A stretch of DNA of 64,000 nucleotides from Acidobacteriota bacterium (GCA_040754075.1 JBFMDH010000006.1:1-64000); one strand, 5' to 3'. Positions 26,060-35,820 are shown, counted from the stretch's first letter. Notes: generated by a model from the letters alone, not told the origin. A program made the numbers and translations.

Positions 26060-29000
26060 TCATAGTGTACGAACTTCTTTGACGACCTGCCAGATGGAAT
26101 GCGAACGGCGAATCCACAAACGAAACAAATCGATTCTCAGGCGAAATCCATCGCTTACGTTTTTATCCAGCAATTCGCGGCGAAACATCTCTTCGAGCGT
26201 CAGACGAATGGTCGTCTCGGATAAATTTACAGGATATTGATTCAGCTTCACCGACAGCCATAAATCGTAAGCGGTCGCAAACAAATCGCCATTCGCGAGG
26301 GTTTCGGAAAGCAAGGAAATCACCAACTTCTCATCATCCGAGAGCGCATCCCAGGTGTAAATCATTTGCGGCAACGGATTGTCGACAATCTCTTTGGTGA
26401 CGTTGTTCAAATCGGCAAGCGTAACCCAGTTCTGTTCGTGCTCATTCAGATAATCAACAATGTTTTGACAGGTAACCTGTGTATAAAAGGGTTGTCCGGC
26501 AGTCAACCGGTAAATCGCGTCGATGACGCCGCGACCATAGACGACTTTGCCCTCAATCGGTTCGGTAATCAATCGCAGAGTGTCATTGTTGGTTAAAAAT
26601 CCGACTTTGCGAAACAGCGAACTTTTCAACAAATCGTGCCAGTATTTTTTATCGCGCTCTTCGAGTCGCCGCGAACCCGTAAAGATAAACGCCAGTCGCT
26701 CTTTGTTATCCATCGTGCCCGCTAAAAAAGTGAAGAAATCGGGCGACAATTTTCCTTCATCGACTTTCGATTCCATCAACTCATATTCGTCTATCAGAAT
26801 CAATAAGGTGCGGTCGCCGATAGCGGCAATCACATCATCAAGAAAATCCGTGAACACCGGATAAGGGTTGCGATTGGCAAAACTCGGCGCGATTAAACGC
26901 ACCTCGATGCGCTGCAAGGCATCAACAATCAGCCGGGCGATGCGCGCAAAAAATTCGCCATCCGAAGTAATCACCATCTCCTGCATATCGACAAAAACCG
27001 GCACGAAACGTTTTCCCAAACGCCCATTCATCACCTGGTAGAGAATCGAACTTTTACCGACGCGCCGTTCGCCGCAAAATACAATCAACACGCCCTGCGA
27101 AGCGCCTTCGAGTTTGGTGCGCACATAACGGAAATCATCTTCACGTCCGAAAAACATTTTTTCCGAACGAATCGGATTGCCGACAATGTAAGGATTTTTT
27201 TCAATGGGCAAAAAGGTGCGCAACTCTTTCGGCAAAACATATTCGCGTTGCTGGCGCTGGCGAACCACGAAAAAGGCTCCTGTAGCCAATCCCAAGCCGG
27301 TGAGCATCAAAAAGTAAAACCACCAGCGTTTCCAAAACGGCGCTTGCACACGCACCGGTACGGTTGCCGCAGGAGCTTTTGCGCCATACAAATCGCGATT
27401 GAGCGCGATTACTTCAAAAGTATTCAACCCTTCATCGAGTTGAAAAACCGTTACTTCGCGTTCGCCGCTCGATTGCACCGGTAACAGTTCCCAACGGCTC
27501 TCTATGCCTCCGGGATTATTGCGATAGAGATATTGCAGTTGCCCGCTCATGCTGACGCCGGTCAAGCGAAAAGTGGCGCGTTGTTGTCCGCTCGGCAATT
27601 CATACGCGACGCCATTGAACACGGCTCCCGAATTGCCTTCAAATTTGAGCGCCGCCTGCGCCGATGGCGGCACGCGAATCGGCTTATGGCGAACTGCCCC
27701 TTTGTCTGTCGCAATCCAGATATAGCCTTCGCTATCTTCTGAAATGGCATTGATGCGATTGCCGGTGAGCGAATGTTCTTCGCCGGAATAGACCGTGGAG
27801 ATGATGTGACCTTGAATGGTGTGAAATTTTTTAACCTGACCGCTATCCGTGCCGACCCAGAGAAAATTGTCACGATCAACGAACAGCGTGCTCGCCGGTT
27901 CACCATCAAAGGCATCGAATGCCGCGACCCCTTGCTGTCTTTCGTTATAAGCCTGAACGCCCGAACGTGTGGCGATAAACAGCAGTCCGTTAAACCGGGT
28001 AATCCAGCGCGTGTCGTTATCAATCAACCCCCGCGAGGCATCGATCAACGCGGCGCTGTCGGTTTGCTGGTTATAAACCATTACGCCGCGCGAAGTCGCA
28101 AACCACAGCCGCCCGTCCGCGTCTTCAAAAATATGCCGCGTGTCATAGCCATCCAAATCTTTGAGCGGATGAAAGCCATCATCTCTGAAAATAGTCGCGC
28201 CTTTGGCGGTCGCAAATGCCAGAGCTGAACCGTCGCCGATTTTCGTCACCCAACGAACATTATTGGAAACCAGACCGTTGCCTTCACTGAACTGGGTCAG
28301 CGTCAATCCGTCGAGTTTGACTACTCCTTGTTCGGTGGCAAACCATGCTGCGCCGGTTTTATCAAAAGCCACGCAACGGGTGTTGGCTTTGACGCGAAAA
28401 CTTTCAAGCGGCGCAAAACGTTCGCCCTGCATTTGCGACACCCCGGTTGAAGTCAAACACCAGAGGTTGTTGGCATCTTTGGCTTTCGGTTCCTCGACAA
28501 TCAACCGCGCATCGTTATCCGGCAGTCCGCGACTGGTGGAAAAATTGACGAAGCTGTAGAGGTCGGCGTAAACCGTGCCGTTTTCCGTGGCAAACCACAC
28601 GTCGCCTTCGCGTCCGTTGTATAAAGCCGTAACCGTATCCTGTTCGAGAAAATTGATACGTTGCGATTCGCCTCGCGCCAGATCATAAATCACCGCGCCG
28701 CCATTTATGAGCGCAAACCACATACGCCCCGAACTGTCTTGATTGATGGCGAGCGCCTGCAAATTATTTATGAGTTGCGCCGGATGCAATGCCGCAGCAA
28801 TTTCATAACCGCCGTTATTATCCAGGGTCAGCAAGCCTTTTTGCGTCGCCAACCAAATGGTTCCGCTTTTATCTATAAAAACATCTTCTATGGTGCCGAC
28901 ATCAGCCATGCGCAGAGCCGGCGTGGGATTCGTCTGTGAGGTTGGCAAGGTTGAGGAAGTTGCGGATTGATTGCGCGGTGGATTGGATGGGGTTTGCGGG

Positions 29001-30253
29001 TTCGCTGACGTTAAGGGATTCGCCGGAGTCGTGATGATGTCGCGCTTGAAATCAAGCCGAATGACCTTGTCTTCATCAATGACGGCAATGCCTTTGGCAG
29101 TGGCAATCCAGAGTTTGCCGTTTTTATCTTCGGCAATGCCTTTCACGTCATTGGCGGGCAAGCCGCGCGTTTCATCGAACGTATCAAAATCTTTGCCATC
29201 AAATTTGAAGATGCCCGCAGCCGCCGTCACCCAAACCGTGCCGCGTGAATCGACAAACACTTTGCGCGTTTCAATGCCTTCCAACCAGCGGCGTTCATTG
29301 CCGCCTTCTCGGGTAATCCGCTTGATGCCACTGGTTGTCGCCATCCAGATATAAGCATTCTGATCTTCGGCAATCGACAACACATTATCGCCCGCAAGGT
29401 TTGCATAAGCCGAGCCTGCGCCGGTCGATGATTTGAAATCAATGCCGTTGAATTTAGCGATACCTCTATCGGTGCCAAACCACATCCAGCCATCGCTATC
29501 TTGATAAACTGCGTGAACGCTTTTTGACGGCAAGTTGGGAATGCTATAACGCGCAATCGCTTTGGCATTGATCGGGATAACCGGCGCGACCAGGAGTTGA
29601 ATCGGAAATTCCGTGGTGATGTCCGATGAAATATAAACTTCGTTGCGGTATTCATCATAGCCACGCAACACGGCTGTGAGCCGATAAGAGCCGGGCGCAA
29701 GTTTTCCAAAATAGGCATCGCCGTTTTTGTCGGTTACAGACCGCGCCGCAGGCTCTTCGGCAACGCCTTTTTCCTGGGTGTAGAGCGAAACGGTCACGTT
29801 GCCCAAAGGGTTGTTACCGGCATCAAACACTGCAACGTGCAGTGACGGCGCGGAAGCCAGTTTGATAGTAACGGGCGGGACAATTTCATCGGGTTTGGTA
29901 ATCGTTACTTGCGTTTGTTTTTGTCTGAGTCGCGCTGCCTGCACGGTGATGGTGTACTTTGCCGGGGCGAGATTTTTGAACTCAAATTTTCCGTCGCTCT
30001 GCGTCAACACCGAAGCCGAATAGACAGTCGAGGTGAGCGACACGGTGGCTTTATCAATCGGCACGCCTTTATCATCGAGCACCACGCCCGAAATCATCGC
30101 GGTGCCGGTTTGCGATGGTTGGGTCTGTGTAAGCGGAATTTGCAAAGCGCGGCTGTGGATTTCGATCAAACCAATTAATGAAATGACGAACGCCGACAAC
30201 AGGCTGATGCGAAAAATAATTGAATAATCTGAGTGGTTCTCGTTTCTGTTCAT
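26060..30253 (-). CDS. Transmembrane beta-propeller sensor with cytosolic STAND-like ATPase
   Basis: 1397 residues from the ATG at 30253 (a TTG nine codons earlier is possible). In order: membrane anchor (about 15-35); two carboxypeptidase-regulatory-like beta domains (about 55-220); about a dozen two-component-regulator-type propeller repeats (235-830) with the recurring signs WMWFGTDRGIAKF, WIATAKGI and WFATSRGV; a Y_Y_Y-like domain (870-960); a second membrane span (WWFYFLMLTGLGLATGAFFVV region); and a cytosolic P-loop ATPase (1020-1300; FFGRED, Walker A GERRVGKSS, Walker B LLILIDEYE, GQPFYTQVTCQN). The outer part resembles hybrid two-component sensors, but no histidine kinase or DNA-binding domain follows. 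A ligand in the periplasm probably controls the ATPase. Confidence 0.9.
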   Translation of the reverse strand: MNRNENHSDYSIIFRISLLSAFVISLIGLIEIHSRALQIPLTQTQPSQTGTAMISGVVLDDKGVPIDKATVSLTSTVYSASVLTQSDGKFEFKNLAPAKYTITVQAARLRQKQTQVTITKPDEIVPPVTIKLASAPSLHVAVFDAGNNPLGNVTVSLYTQEKGVAEEPAARSVTDKNGDAYFGKLAPGSYRLTAVLRGYDEYRNEVYISSDITTEFPIQLLVAPVIPINAKAIARYSIPNLPSKSVHAVYQDSDGWMWFGTDRGIAKFNGIDFKSSTGAGSAYANLAGDNVLSIAEDQNAYIWMATTSGIKRITREGGNERRWLEGIETRKVFVDSRGTVWVTAAAGIFKFDGKDFDTFDETRGLPANDVKGIAEDKNGKLWIATAKGIAVIDEDKVIRLDFKRDIITTPANPLTSANPQTPSNPPRNQSATSSTLPTSQTNPTPALRMADVGTIEDVFIDKSGTIWLATQKGLLTLDNNGGYEIAAALHPAQLINNLQALAINQDSSGRMWFALINGGAVIYDLARGESQRINFLEQDTVTALYNGREGDVWFATENGTVYADLYSFVNFSTSRGLPDNDARLIVEEPKAKDANNLWCLTSTGVSQMQGERFAPLESFRVKANTRCVAFDKTGAAWFATEQGVVKLDGLTLTQFSEGNGLVSNNVRWVTKIGDGSALAFATAKGATIFRDDGFHPLKDLDGYDTRHIFEDADGRLWFATSRGVMVYNQQTDSAALIDASRGLIDNDTRWITRFNGLLFIATRSGVQAYNERQQGVAAFDAFDGEPASTLFVDRDNFLWVGTDSGQVKKFHTIQGHIISTVYSGEEHSLTGNRINAISEDSEGYIWIATDKGAVRHKPIRVPPSAQAALKFEGNSGAVFNGVAYELPSGQQRATFRLTGVSMSGQLQYLYRNNPGGIESRWELLPVQSSGEREVTVFQLDEGLNTFEVIALNRDLYGAKAPAATVPVRVQAPFWKRWWFYFLMLTGLGLATGAFFVVRQRQQREYVLPKELRTFLPIEKNPYIVGNPIRSEKMFFGREDDFRYVRTKLEGASQGVLIVFCGERRVGKSSILYQVMNGRLGKRFVPVFVDMQEMVITSDGEFFARIARLIVDALQRIEVRLIAPSFANRNPYPVFTDFLDDVIAAIGDRTLLILIDEYELMESKVDEGKLSPDFFTFLAGTMDNKERLAFIFTGSRRLEERDKKYWHDLLKSSLFRKVGFLTNNDTLRLITEPIEGKVVYGRGVIDAIYRLTAGQPFYTQVTCQNIVDYLNEHEQNWVTLADLNNVTKEIVDNPLPQMIYTWDALSDDEKLVISLLSETLANGDLFATAYDLWLSVKLNQYPVNLSETTIRLTLEEMFRRELLDKNVSDGFRLRIDLFRLWIRRSHSIWQVVKEVRTL

Positions 30254-30314
30254 TAACAAGATGAAGTTAGCGCAAAGCAACTTCTCACGCTACTTTTAAT
30301 TTTAAACAATAGAC

Positions 30315-32243
30315 TCAATTGTTTTCGACATAGGGGCGCGATTGCACGATATACAATTGCCCTTTGGAATAGACCCATTCGATGTCCTGGTCGCGCCCGC
30401 CGAAAACGCGTTTGATTTGTAAAGCCACACGCGCCAGACGGCGAATCATTTCATCGGTGAGCACCGCGCGGTTCTCTTCAATCTTTAATTCTTTCACGCC
30501 GCCCTGTTCATCGAATTTGAGCATCGTATCTTCATCGGAACGTGTCAGCACTTTTGTAGAATTTGAAACCGGCGTATAAAGCACCTGCTCGGCAACCCGC
30601 TTGCCCTCGACGACTTTGATGCCAAGCCCGCGTTTGGCATTCACATAAACCGCGCCTTCGTTCTGTTTGTTAAACGGGTCTGTGGTAATCGCTACGCCTG
30701 CGCTTTCGGCATCAATGCCGATTTGCACAAGCACAGCAGGGTACACGCCCCAATGATTCATGCCGTAACTTTCACGCGCTTCATAAGCTTCATAATTCCA
30801 CACCGACGCCCAGACGGTTTTCACCGCTTCATACAATTGTTCATAAGTGCGCACGTTCGGAACCGTTGTATACAGCCCCGCGCCACTGAAATTCGGCAAG
30901 TCTTCGGCATTTGTCGAACTGCGAACGAAGAGTCCGGTTTTGAATAACCCTAAATCGAACGCTTTGCCTTCGAGCATCTTTTTCAAACCGACTTCAAGTT
31001 TCCCCTGTTGAATCCAGGAGCGAATTTCCGCGAGTCGTTTTTTGCGATAGACGGGGTCGTGAACGAAACGGTCTTCTTCAACCGCGTCCTGAATTTTGTC
31101 TTCGAGTTGATTCAACACCAGATGGGTTTTGTAATGGCTGAAAGGAATCGCAACCCCCGCAGGCACCACGATACCCGGATTGCGGGCGTTGATGAGTTCG
31201 CCGAGATTTGCGGATTTTGCGCCGAAGCGTTTCACATCCGCAGCGCGTTGTTCGCGCAGGTCTGTGAGTTTTTGATAGGTCAAATCGGCGCGCGGCGTGA
31301 TTAAATCGGCGCGTTTGATGAATTCGCGGTTGCGGGCTTCGACTTCGCGAATGTCTGCGGGTGTGAGTTTGTATTCATTCTCGCCGACTTCGAGGCGCAC
31401 ATATTTGCCTTCGAGTTGCTTGAAGAGTTTATCGGCGTTGGCGATGCGCGCATTCGGAATGCCCCAGGATTTCGCCAGCAGATTGGCATGTGAAAGCGGC
31501 GAAGCCGCTTCCGTCAGAATAATGCCCGAAAGCGGCGTGAGTTGAATCGGCGATTCTTTGAAGATGACGATTTGATTGCGGTCAATCACCGTGTCGGGTG
31601 TCAGGCGTTCGAGGATGCGCAGTTGCCCGATGCCCGAACCGAGATTGAATGGTTGATAGGTCTGGCTAGTTGCGAGGTCACTTGTGGTAATCGTCGCAAC
31701 AGGCATTGCAGCGGCGTTTAGCTCGCGAGCGATTTCCTCTTGCGCAAGTGAATTGGGTTTGAAATAGATTTCCGTATAAAAATTTTTCTTCAATGCCTCG
31801 GCGCATTCATTGAGTAATTCCTTGGTGAGTTTATCGCCTTCCCAGAATTCAAAAGTGAATTTATCAACGCCGGTTTGATAAGCGATTGTGCCTAAGAAAA
31901 ACCGGCGGTCGCTTTTGATGTAGTTGTTTTCGTAAAAAACTTTGCCGCGTTCAAGCGATAGATATTCGGCATTCACGAAAGTCTGATGAAAAGCATAGAG
32001 TTTGGAATTGACGAAATAGACTCGGTTTTTGGCGCGACGGTCAATGACAAACATCAAATGCGGCAAGGCATAAAAGCGTCCGCGATAGTAAGTGCGCGAC
32101 AATTTATCGAACTCCGCTCGCGTGTTGAGGCGCTCCAGCCAACGCGGTTGACCGTGAGTTTTTTGCGTCTGCGCAAATGACGTTTGTGCTATCAGCAAAA
32201 TTGCCACTATTGTCGCGCCAATGAAGCGTTGAGATTTTTTCAC
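30315..32243 (-). CDS. Exported phosphohistidine plus ATP-grasp dikinase-like protein
   Basis: 642 residues, GTG start behind GAGG, with a clear signal peptide (residues 1-25, ending TSFAQ). A unique N-terminal part (30-200) is followed by a swivelling phosphohistidine domain with H252 (ASPLSHANLLAKSWGIPNA) and a C-terminal PPDK/PEP-synthase-type ATP-grasp domain (about 335-640; VRSSTNAEDLPNFSGAG, VAITTDPFN, QDIEW, YIVQSRPY). The order His then ATP-grasp, without a PEP-binding domain, is that of glucan water dikinases rather than PEP synthase. Export is odd for an ATP-using enzyme. The stop lies 61 nt before the sensor gene, so the two may share a transcript. Confidence 0.82.
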   Translation of the reverse strand: MKKSQRFIGATIVAILLIAQTSFAQTQKTHGQPRWLERLNTRAEFDKLSRTYYRGRFYALPHLMFVIDRRAKNRVYFVNSKLYAFHQTFVNAEYLSLERGKVFYENNYIKSDRRFFLGTIAYQTGVDKFTFEFWEGDKLTKELLNECAEALKKNFYTEIYFKPNSLAQEEIARELNAAAMPVATITTSDLATSQTYQPFNLGSGIGQLRILERLTPDTVIDRNQIVIFKESPIQLTPLSGIILTEAASPLSHANLLAKSWGIPNARIANADKLFKQLEGKYVRLEVGENEYKLTPADIREVEARNREFIKRADLITPRADLTYQKLTDLREQRAADVKRFGAKSANLGELINARNPGIVVPAGVAIPFSHYKTHLVLNQLEDKIQDAVEEDRFVHDPVYRKKRLAEIRSWIQQGKLEVGLKKMLEGKAFDLGLFKTGLFVRSSTNAEDLPNFSGAGLYTTVPNVRTYEQLYEAVKTVWASVWNYEAYEARESYGMNHWGVYPAVLVQIGIDAESAGVAITTDPFNKQNEGAVYVNAKRGLGIKVVEGKRVAEQVLYTPVSNSTKVLTRSDEDTMLKFDEQGGVKELKIEENRAVLTDEMIRRLARVALQIKRVFGGRDQDIEWVYSKGQLYIVQSRPYVENN

Positions 32244-32387
32244 GGCAATCCTCGTTAATCAAAAACCATTTTAAGGTTTCAACGGAAGTGACCCAATCTA
32301 CTCCGCGAATCGATATTCTCAGGGAAATTCACTTTGAAATCGTGACCGATGATTTTCGTTCATCCACAACCTGTCTACCATCCGTCG

Positions 32388-33854
32388 CTATTTGTAATTC
32401 ACATAAACCATCTTGGTTTCGGTGTAGAAATTTAAAACTTCGTCACCAACTTCGCGCCCGCCGTAACCTGAATCTTTGATGCCGCCAAATGGCGCGTGCG
32501 AATAACCGCCAACGCCCGGTCGATTGACATGAATGATGCCGACATCGGCGCGTTCGGCAAATTTGAACACCCGCCCGACATCGCGTGTAAAGATAGTCGA
32601 AGTCAATCCGTAACGCACCGCGTTTGCGGTTTGAATCGCGTCTTCCAAATCTTTAATGCGAATGACGGCAACCACAGGTCCGAAAATTTCTTCCTGAGTG
32701 ATTTTCATGCCTTGGCTTGCTTCGATTATGGTCGGCGCAAAAAAGTACCCTTTATCCAGACCGTTTTCGGTTAAGGGTTTGCCGCCGGCGCAGAATTTCG
32801 CGCCTTCATTGCGACCGACATCAATGAAATGGTTGACCCCCTGCACTGCCCGCGCATCCACGAGCGGTCCCATCTCAACCCCTGGGTCTACGCCTGCACC
32901 AATTTTCAAGGTGTTGGCGCGGTCAATGAGTTGGCTCATAAATTCATCGTAAATTTTTTCGTGAATCAAGGCGCGCGAGGTCGCTGTGCAACGTTGACCG
33001 GTTGAACCAAACCCCGCAGCGATGACCCCGCCAACCGCTTTATCAATCTCGGCATCGTCTAAAACGATTTGCGGATTTTTACCGCCGAGTTCGAGTTGTA
33101 ATTTGAGCAAGCGTTCGGAAGCCGATTTGGCGATTATCTTTCCGACTTTCGTTGAGCCGGTAAATGACACGCCGCGCACCTTTTCATTGGCAATCAATTC
33201 CGCGCCGGGTTCGCTGTCGCCGTGAATCAGATTGACGACGCCTTTCGGGATGCCGACGGCTTCGAGTCCACGCACGATTGCTGCCGCGCACATCGGCGTA
33301 AGCGGCGAGGGTTTCAACACGCAGGTATTCCCGGCAATCAAAGCGGGCGCAAGTTTCCACATCGGAATGGCAATCGGGAAATTCCAGGGGCTGATGAGTC
33401 CGACGACGCCAAGCGGCTGTGGCATCGAATAAGCGAATACCTCGCGCTCTTCGGCTTGATAAACATCGCCATTCATTCTGCGCCCCAAGCCCGCAGTAAA
33501 TTCCAGAATGTCGAGCGAGCGTTGGACTTCGCCTTTCGACTCGGCAAGGATTTTGCCTTCTTCGCGGGTAAGCAGATAGGCGAATTCATCTTTATGTTTA
33601 TCCATCCACGCGAGCCAATCGAAAAGCAGGCGTCCGCGTTTTGCCCCGCCTAAATTACGCCAATCCGCAAAGGCAGCCGCCGCCGCTTCAATGGCGCGGC
33701 GCGTATCAACGGCAGTTGAATCGGGGGCGCGCCCGATTAAAATGGTGTTCTCGGCAGGGTCGAACCGCTCAATCCATTTGTCGCTTTCCGACGCTTCCCA
33801 TTGACCATTGACGAAATTTAAAACCGTTTGACCGAGTTCAGGCAGTGAGTTCAT
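32388..33854 (-). CDS. Aldehyde dehydrogenase, possibly 2,5-dioxovalerate dehydrogenase
   Basis: 488 residues, NAD(P)-dependent. Catalytic C289 lies in GQRCTATSR, general base E256 in ELGGKNP, N158 in SPWNFP and the cofactor loop in FTGSTKVGK. The C-terminal block FGGIKDSGYGGREVG followed by FYTETKMVYVNY resembles alpha-ketoglutarate-semialdehyde (2,5-dioxovalerate) dehydrogenases of sugar-acid and hydroxyproline breakdown. That would suit the HOGA-like aldolase at 1524, though they are 31 kb apart. The start at 33854 follows AAGGAG; an upstream extension of 24 codons is not supported. Confidence 0.87.
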   Translation of the reverse strand: MNSLPELGQTVLNFVNGQWEASESDKWIERFDPAENTILIGRAPDSTAVDTRRAIEAAAAAFADWRNLGGAKRGRLLFDWLAWMDKHKDEFAYLLTREEGKILAESKGEVQRSLDILEFTAGLGRRMNGDVYQAEEREVFAYSMPQPLGVVGLISPWNFPIAIPMWKLAPALIAGNTCVLKPSPLTPMCAAAIVRGLEAVGIPKGVVNLIHGDSEPGAELIANEKVRGVSFTGSTKVGKIIAKSASERLLKLQLELGGKNPQIVLDDAEIDKAVGGVIAAGFGSTGQRCTATSRALIHEKIYDEFMSQLIDRANTLKIGAGVDPGVEMGPLVDARAVQGVNHFIDVGRNEGAKFCAGGKPLTENGLDKGYFFAPTIIEASQGMKITQEEIFGPVVAVIRIKDLEDAIQTANAVRYGLTSTIFTRDVGRVFKFAERADVGIIHVNRPGVGGYSHAPFGGIKDSGYGGREVGDEVLNFYTETKMVYVNYK

Positions 33855-34339
33855 TTTCCTTAGTCTCCTTGATTGATAAGTGCAGAAACCTATTTTAACC
33901 GCGAGCCTGCAAAACGCGCCAAGCACAGACGCGCAAAACCGTTAACCGATAATTGTTTCGCTAAAAAAGTTGCCGAAAAAAAGAGACGACTAAATTTGCA
34001 TTCAAATTACATTTCGCCTAAGATGGAGCCGTTTTATTTTTGTTCAGGTTGTTTCCACATAGCAATTACAACGTATCATTTCATAAATCCGAGCAACATC
34101 AAAAGTTGCTTTTCATTACAAGGGGCGAGAATATGCGCCAATATTCCAAGATAGTGGTTCAGAACCAGTAGTGAAAATTTTAGTCCGGTAAAGCTTAGAC
34201 TCAACCTTTCGCATCACCAAAGGCTGGGTATTCCAAAGTGTTTCACCTAATTTCAACCTTCGTTCCCTGCTTGTCAGTTACCGATTATGGCTGACAAAAG
34301 GAAGAAGCTTTAAGGCTTAAAAATTCAAGGAGGACTGTT
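33855..34339. other. Divergent intergenic region with structured leader
   Basis: 485 nt between the divergent aldehyde dehydrogenase and secreted-protein genes. A weak plus-strand promoter candidate is TTGCAT-17-TAAGAT around 34007-34029. Small hairpins follow: AGCAAC/GTTGCT (near 34094-34113, then TTTT), the tight dyad TGGTTC-A-GAACCA (34155-34167) and TTGTCAG/CTGACAA (34271-34297). A structured 5' leader or small RNA is possible. No known riboswitch consensus fits. Confidence 0.4.
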
Positions 34340-35737
34340 ATGAAATCGAGAACGCGAGACTTCATCCCATTGATCGCTTTAACACTTGTGGCATTACTGA
34401 CCCTTCCGAATTTCTATTATTCGCGTCAAAGTGCAGTTAAAGCCAACGCTCAAGATACCAGTAAATCCGATATCCCACCCAAAACTAAACAAAAAAGACC
34501 AACTGCTCCCAGCGGTGTTACCGTAGCGCCTGCAAATGACAACTGCGCCGGCGCAATTAACGTCACCACCAGCCCGTTTACCGATACTCAGGATACGGCT
34601 ATGGCAACCGATGAAATGGGTGAACCACAAAGCACCTGCACCTTACAGGCAAATAGCGTCTGGTATACCATAAGCGGCGGCACCGGCAAGGGGCGGACGG
34701 TATCGGTGAGCACTTGTACCAGCGGTTTTGATACTGCCATTATGGTTTGGCAGGTTAATGGCGCAGCCTGCGACTTTGCCAATTTCGCTGCCGTTGCCTG
34801 TAATGATGACTTCTGCGGTGATGGTTTGCAATCAACCGTCATTTTTACCGCACAACCCAATACAACCTATAAAATTCAGATCGGCGGATTCGATGGCGAA
34901 ACCGGCAGTCTCACTACAGACATCACTTTTGAAGAAAAGCTCTGTGATGATATTGTCATCAACGGCACGCTTGGCAGCGGGTCTCAGGATTTTGAAGGGG
35001 TTCAGACATCAGGCAATCAGCTTGGTCGCCTGAATCGCAACGGCGTCTCCAGCACCTGCGCCGCGCCGAAGCCCTGCCTCATCTTCGACGCTGCAGGCTT
35101 GCGCGCCTTTGATGCCTATTCAATTCCCAACGACAGCGGCGAGGATGCGTGCGTAAGCGTGATGCTTTCCGAACCGGCTGCAGAAACCTGCAACCTGCAA
35201 TCAAATGCCTATCTGAATTCCTATGATCCGAATAATATTTGCACCAATTATCTTGCCGACCCGGGGCTAAGCACCGGCGTTCCGCCAACCCCAACGACGA
35301 TGTCGTTTATTGTGCCTGCGGGACAGACCTTAATCGTGGTTGTTCATACCACCAATCCGGGCGAAAGCGGATGCCCCTACACTTTAACCGTCGGTGGCAC
35401 ATTATGCAGACAGTTCGATTATTGCGTACAGGATACCAGTAATCCGAGTCGCTTCATCCTGATAAACTCCACGACCGGAGCCTATGAATACCATGATTGC
35501 AGCAAAGGAGTCGTGCTTGCCGGCACTGGCGTCGTCGGCACCTTTGCCTGCAAGATTCAGTTATTCGATTCGGGACCGAACCCGAAAAAATCGGATCGTT
35601 CCGTCAGTGTTTTAATCAATCCCTGTACGTTCAGAGGCGATGCCTCGGTCAGAGGTCCCGGCGTATCGGGAACCGTTTTACTTGGCGATACCGACATCAA
35701 CAACAACGATTGCGCCTGCGTAATGGCAGCAAATTAA
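34340..35737 (+). CDS. Large exported Cys-rich protein with PPC-like beta domain
   Basis: 465 residues with an N-terminal membrane/signal segment (about 10-26) behind AGGAGG. The mature part starts with PANDNCAGAINV, the usual entry to pre-peptidase C-terminal-like (PPC) beta-sandwiches in secreted proteins. It continues with SVWYTISGGTGKGRTVSVSTC and YKIQIGGFDGETGS (about 70-195). A second, similar beta module follows (about 250-355, MSFIVPAGQTLIVVVHTTN). More than twenty cysteines suggest many disulfides. The C-terminal 100 residues are unassigned. The protein probably is secreted or surface exposed; no catalytic site is visible. A palindromic terminator follows. Confidence 0.75.
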   Translation: MKSRTRDFIPLIALTLVALLTLPNFYYSRQSAVKANAQDTSKSDIPPKTKQKRPTAPSGVTVAPANDNCAGAINVTTSPFTDTQDTAMATDEMGEPQSTCTLQANSVWYTISGGTGKGRTVSVSTCTSGFDTAIMVWQVNGAACDFANFAAVACNDDFCGDGLQSTVIFTAQPNTTYKIQIGGFDGETGSLTTDITFEEKLCDDIVINGTLGSGSQDFEGVQTSGNQLGRLNRNGVSSTCAAPKPCLIFDAAGLRAFDAYSIPNDSGEDACVSVMLSEPAAETCNLQSNAYLNSYDPNNICTNYLADPGLSTGVPPTPTTMSFIVPAGQTLIVVVHTTNPGESGCPYTLTVGGTLCRQFDYCVQDTSNPSRFILINSTTGAYEYHDCSKGVVLAGTGVVGTFACKIQLFDSGPNPKKSDRSVSVLINPCTFRGDASVRGPGVSGTVLLGDTDINNNDCACVMAAN

Positions 35738-35777
35738 TCGGCGTTTATACACCATTGGGGTGACCAACGCTATACTG

Positions 35778-35820
35778 AAAGCCGAAACGCAACAATGCAT
35801 TGTTGCGTTTCGGCTTTTTT
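35778..35820. terminator. 40-bp perfect palindrome with T-tail
   Basis: Bases 35778-35817 are a perfect, loop-free 40-bp palindrome (half-site AAAGCCGAAACGCAACAATG), followed by TTT. It ends transcription of the 34340 gene and, being symmetric with A/T ends, could act on both strands. Confidence 0.75.

Noticed and set aside
34180-34339. c-di-GMP riboswitch in the leader of the secreted protein gene
   Set aside because: GTTACCGAT-like wording is present, but the conserved first helix with its tetraloop and receptor is missing.
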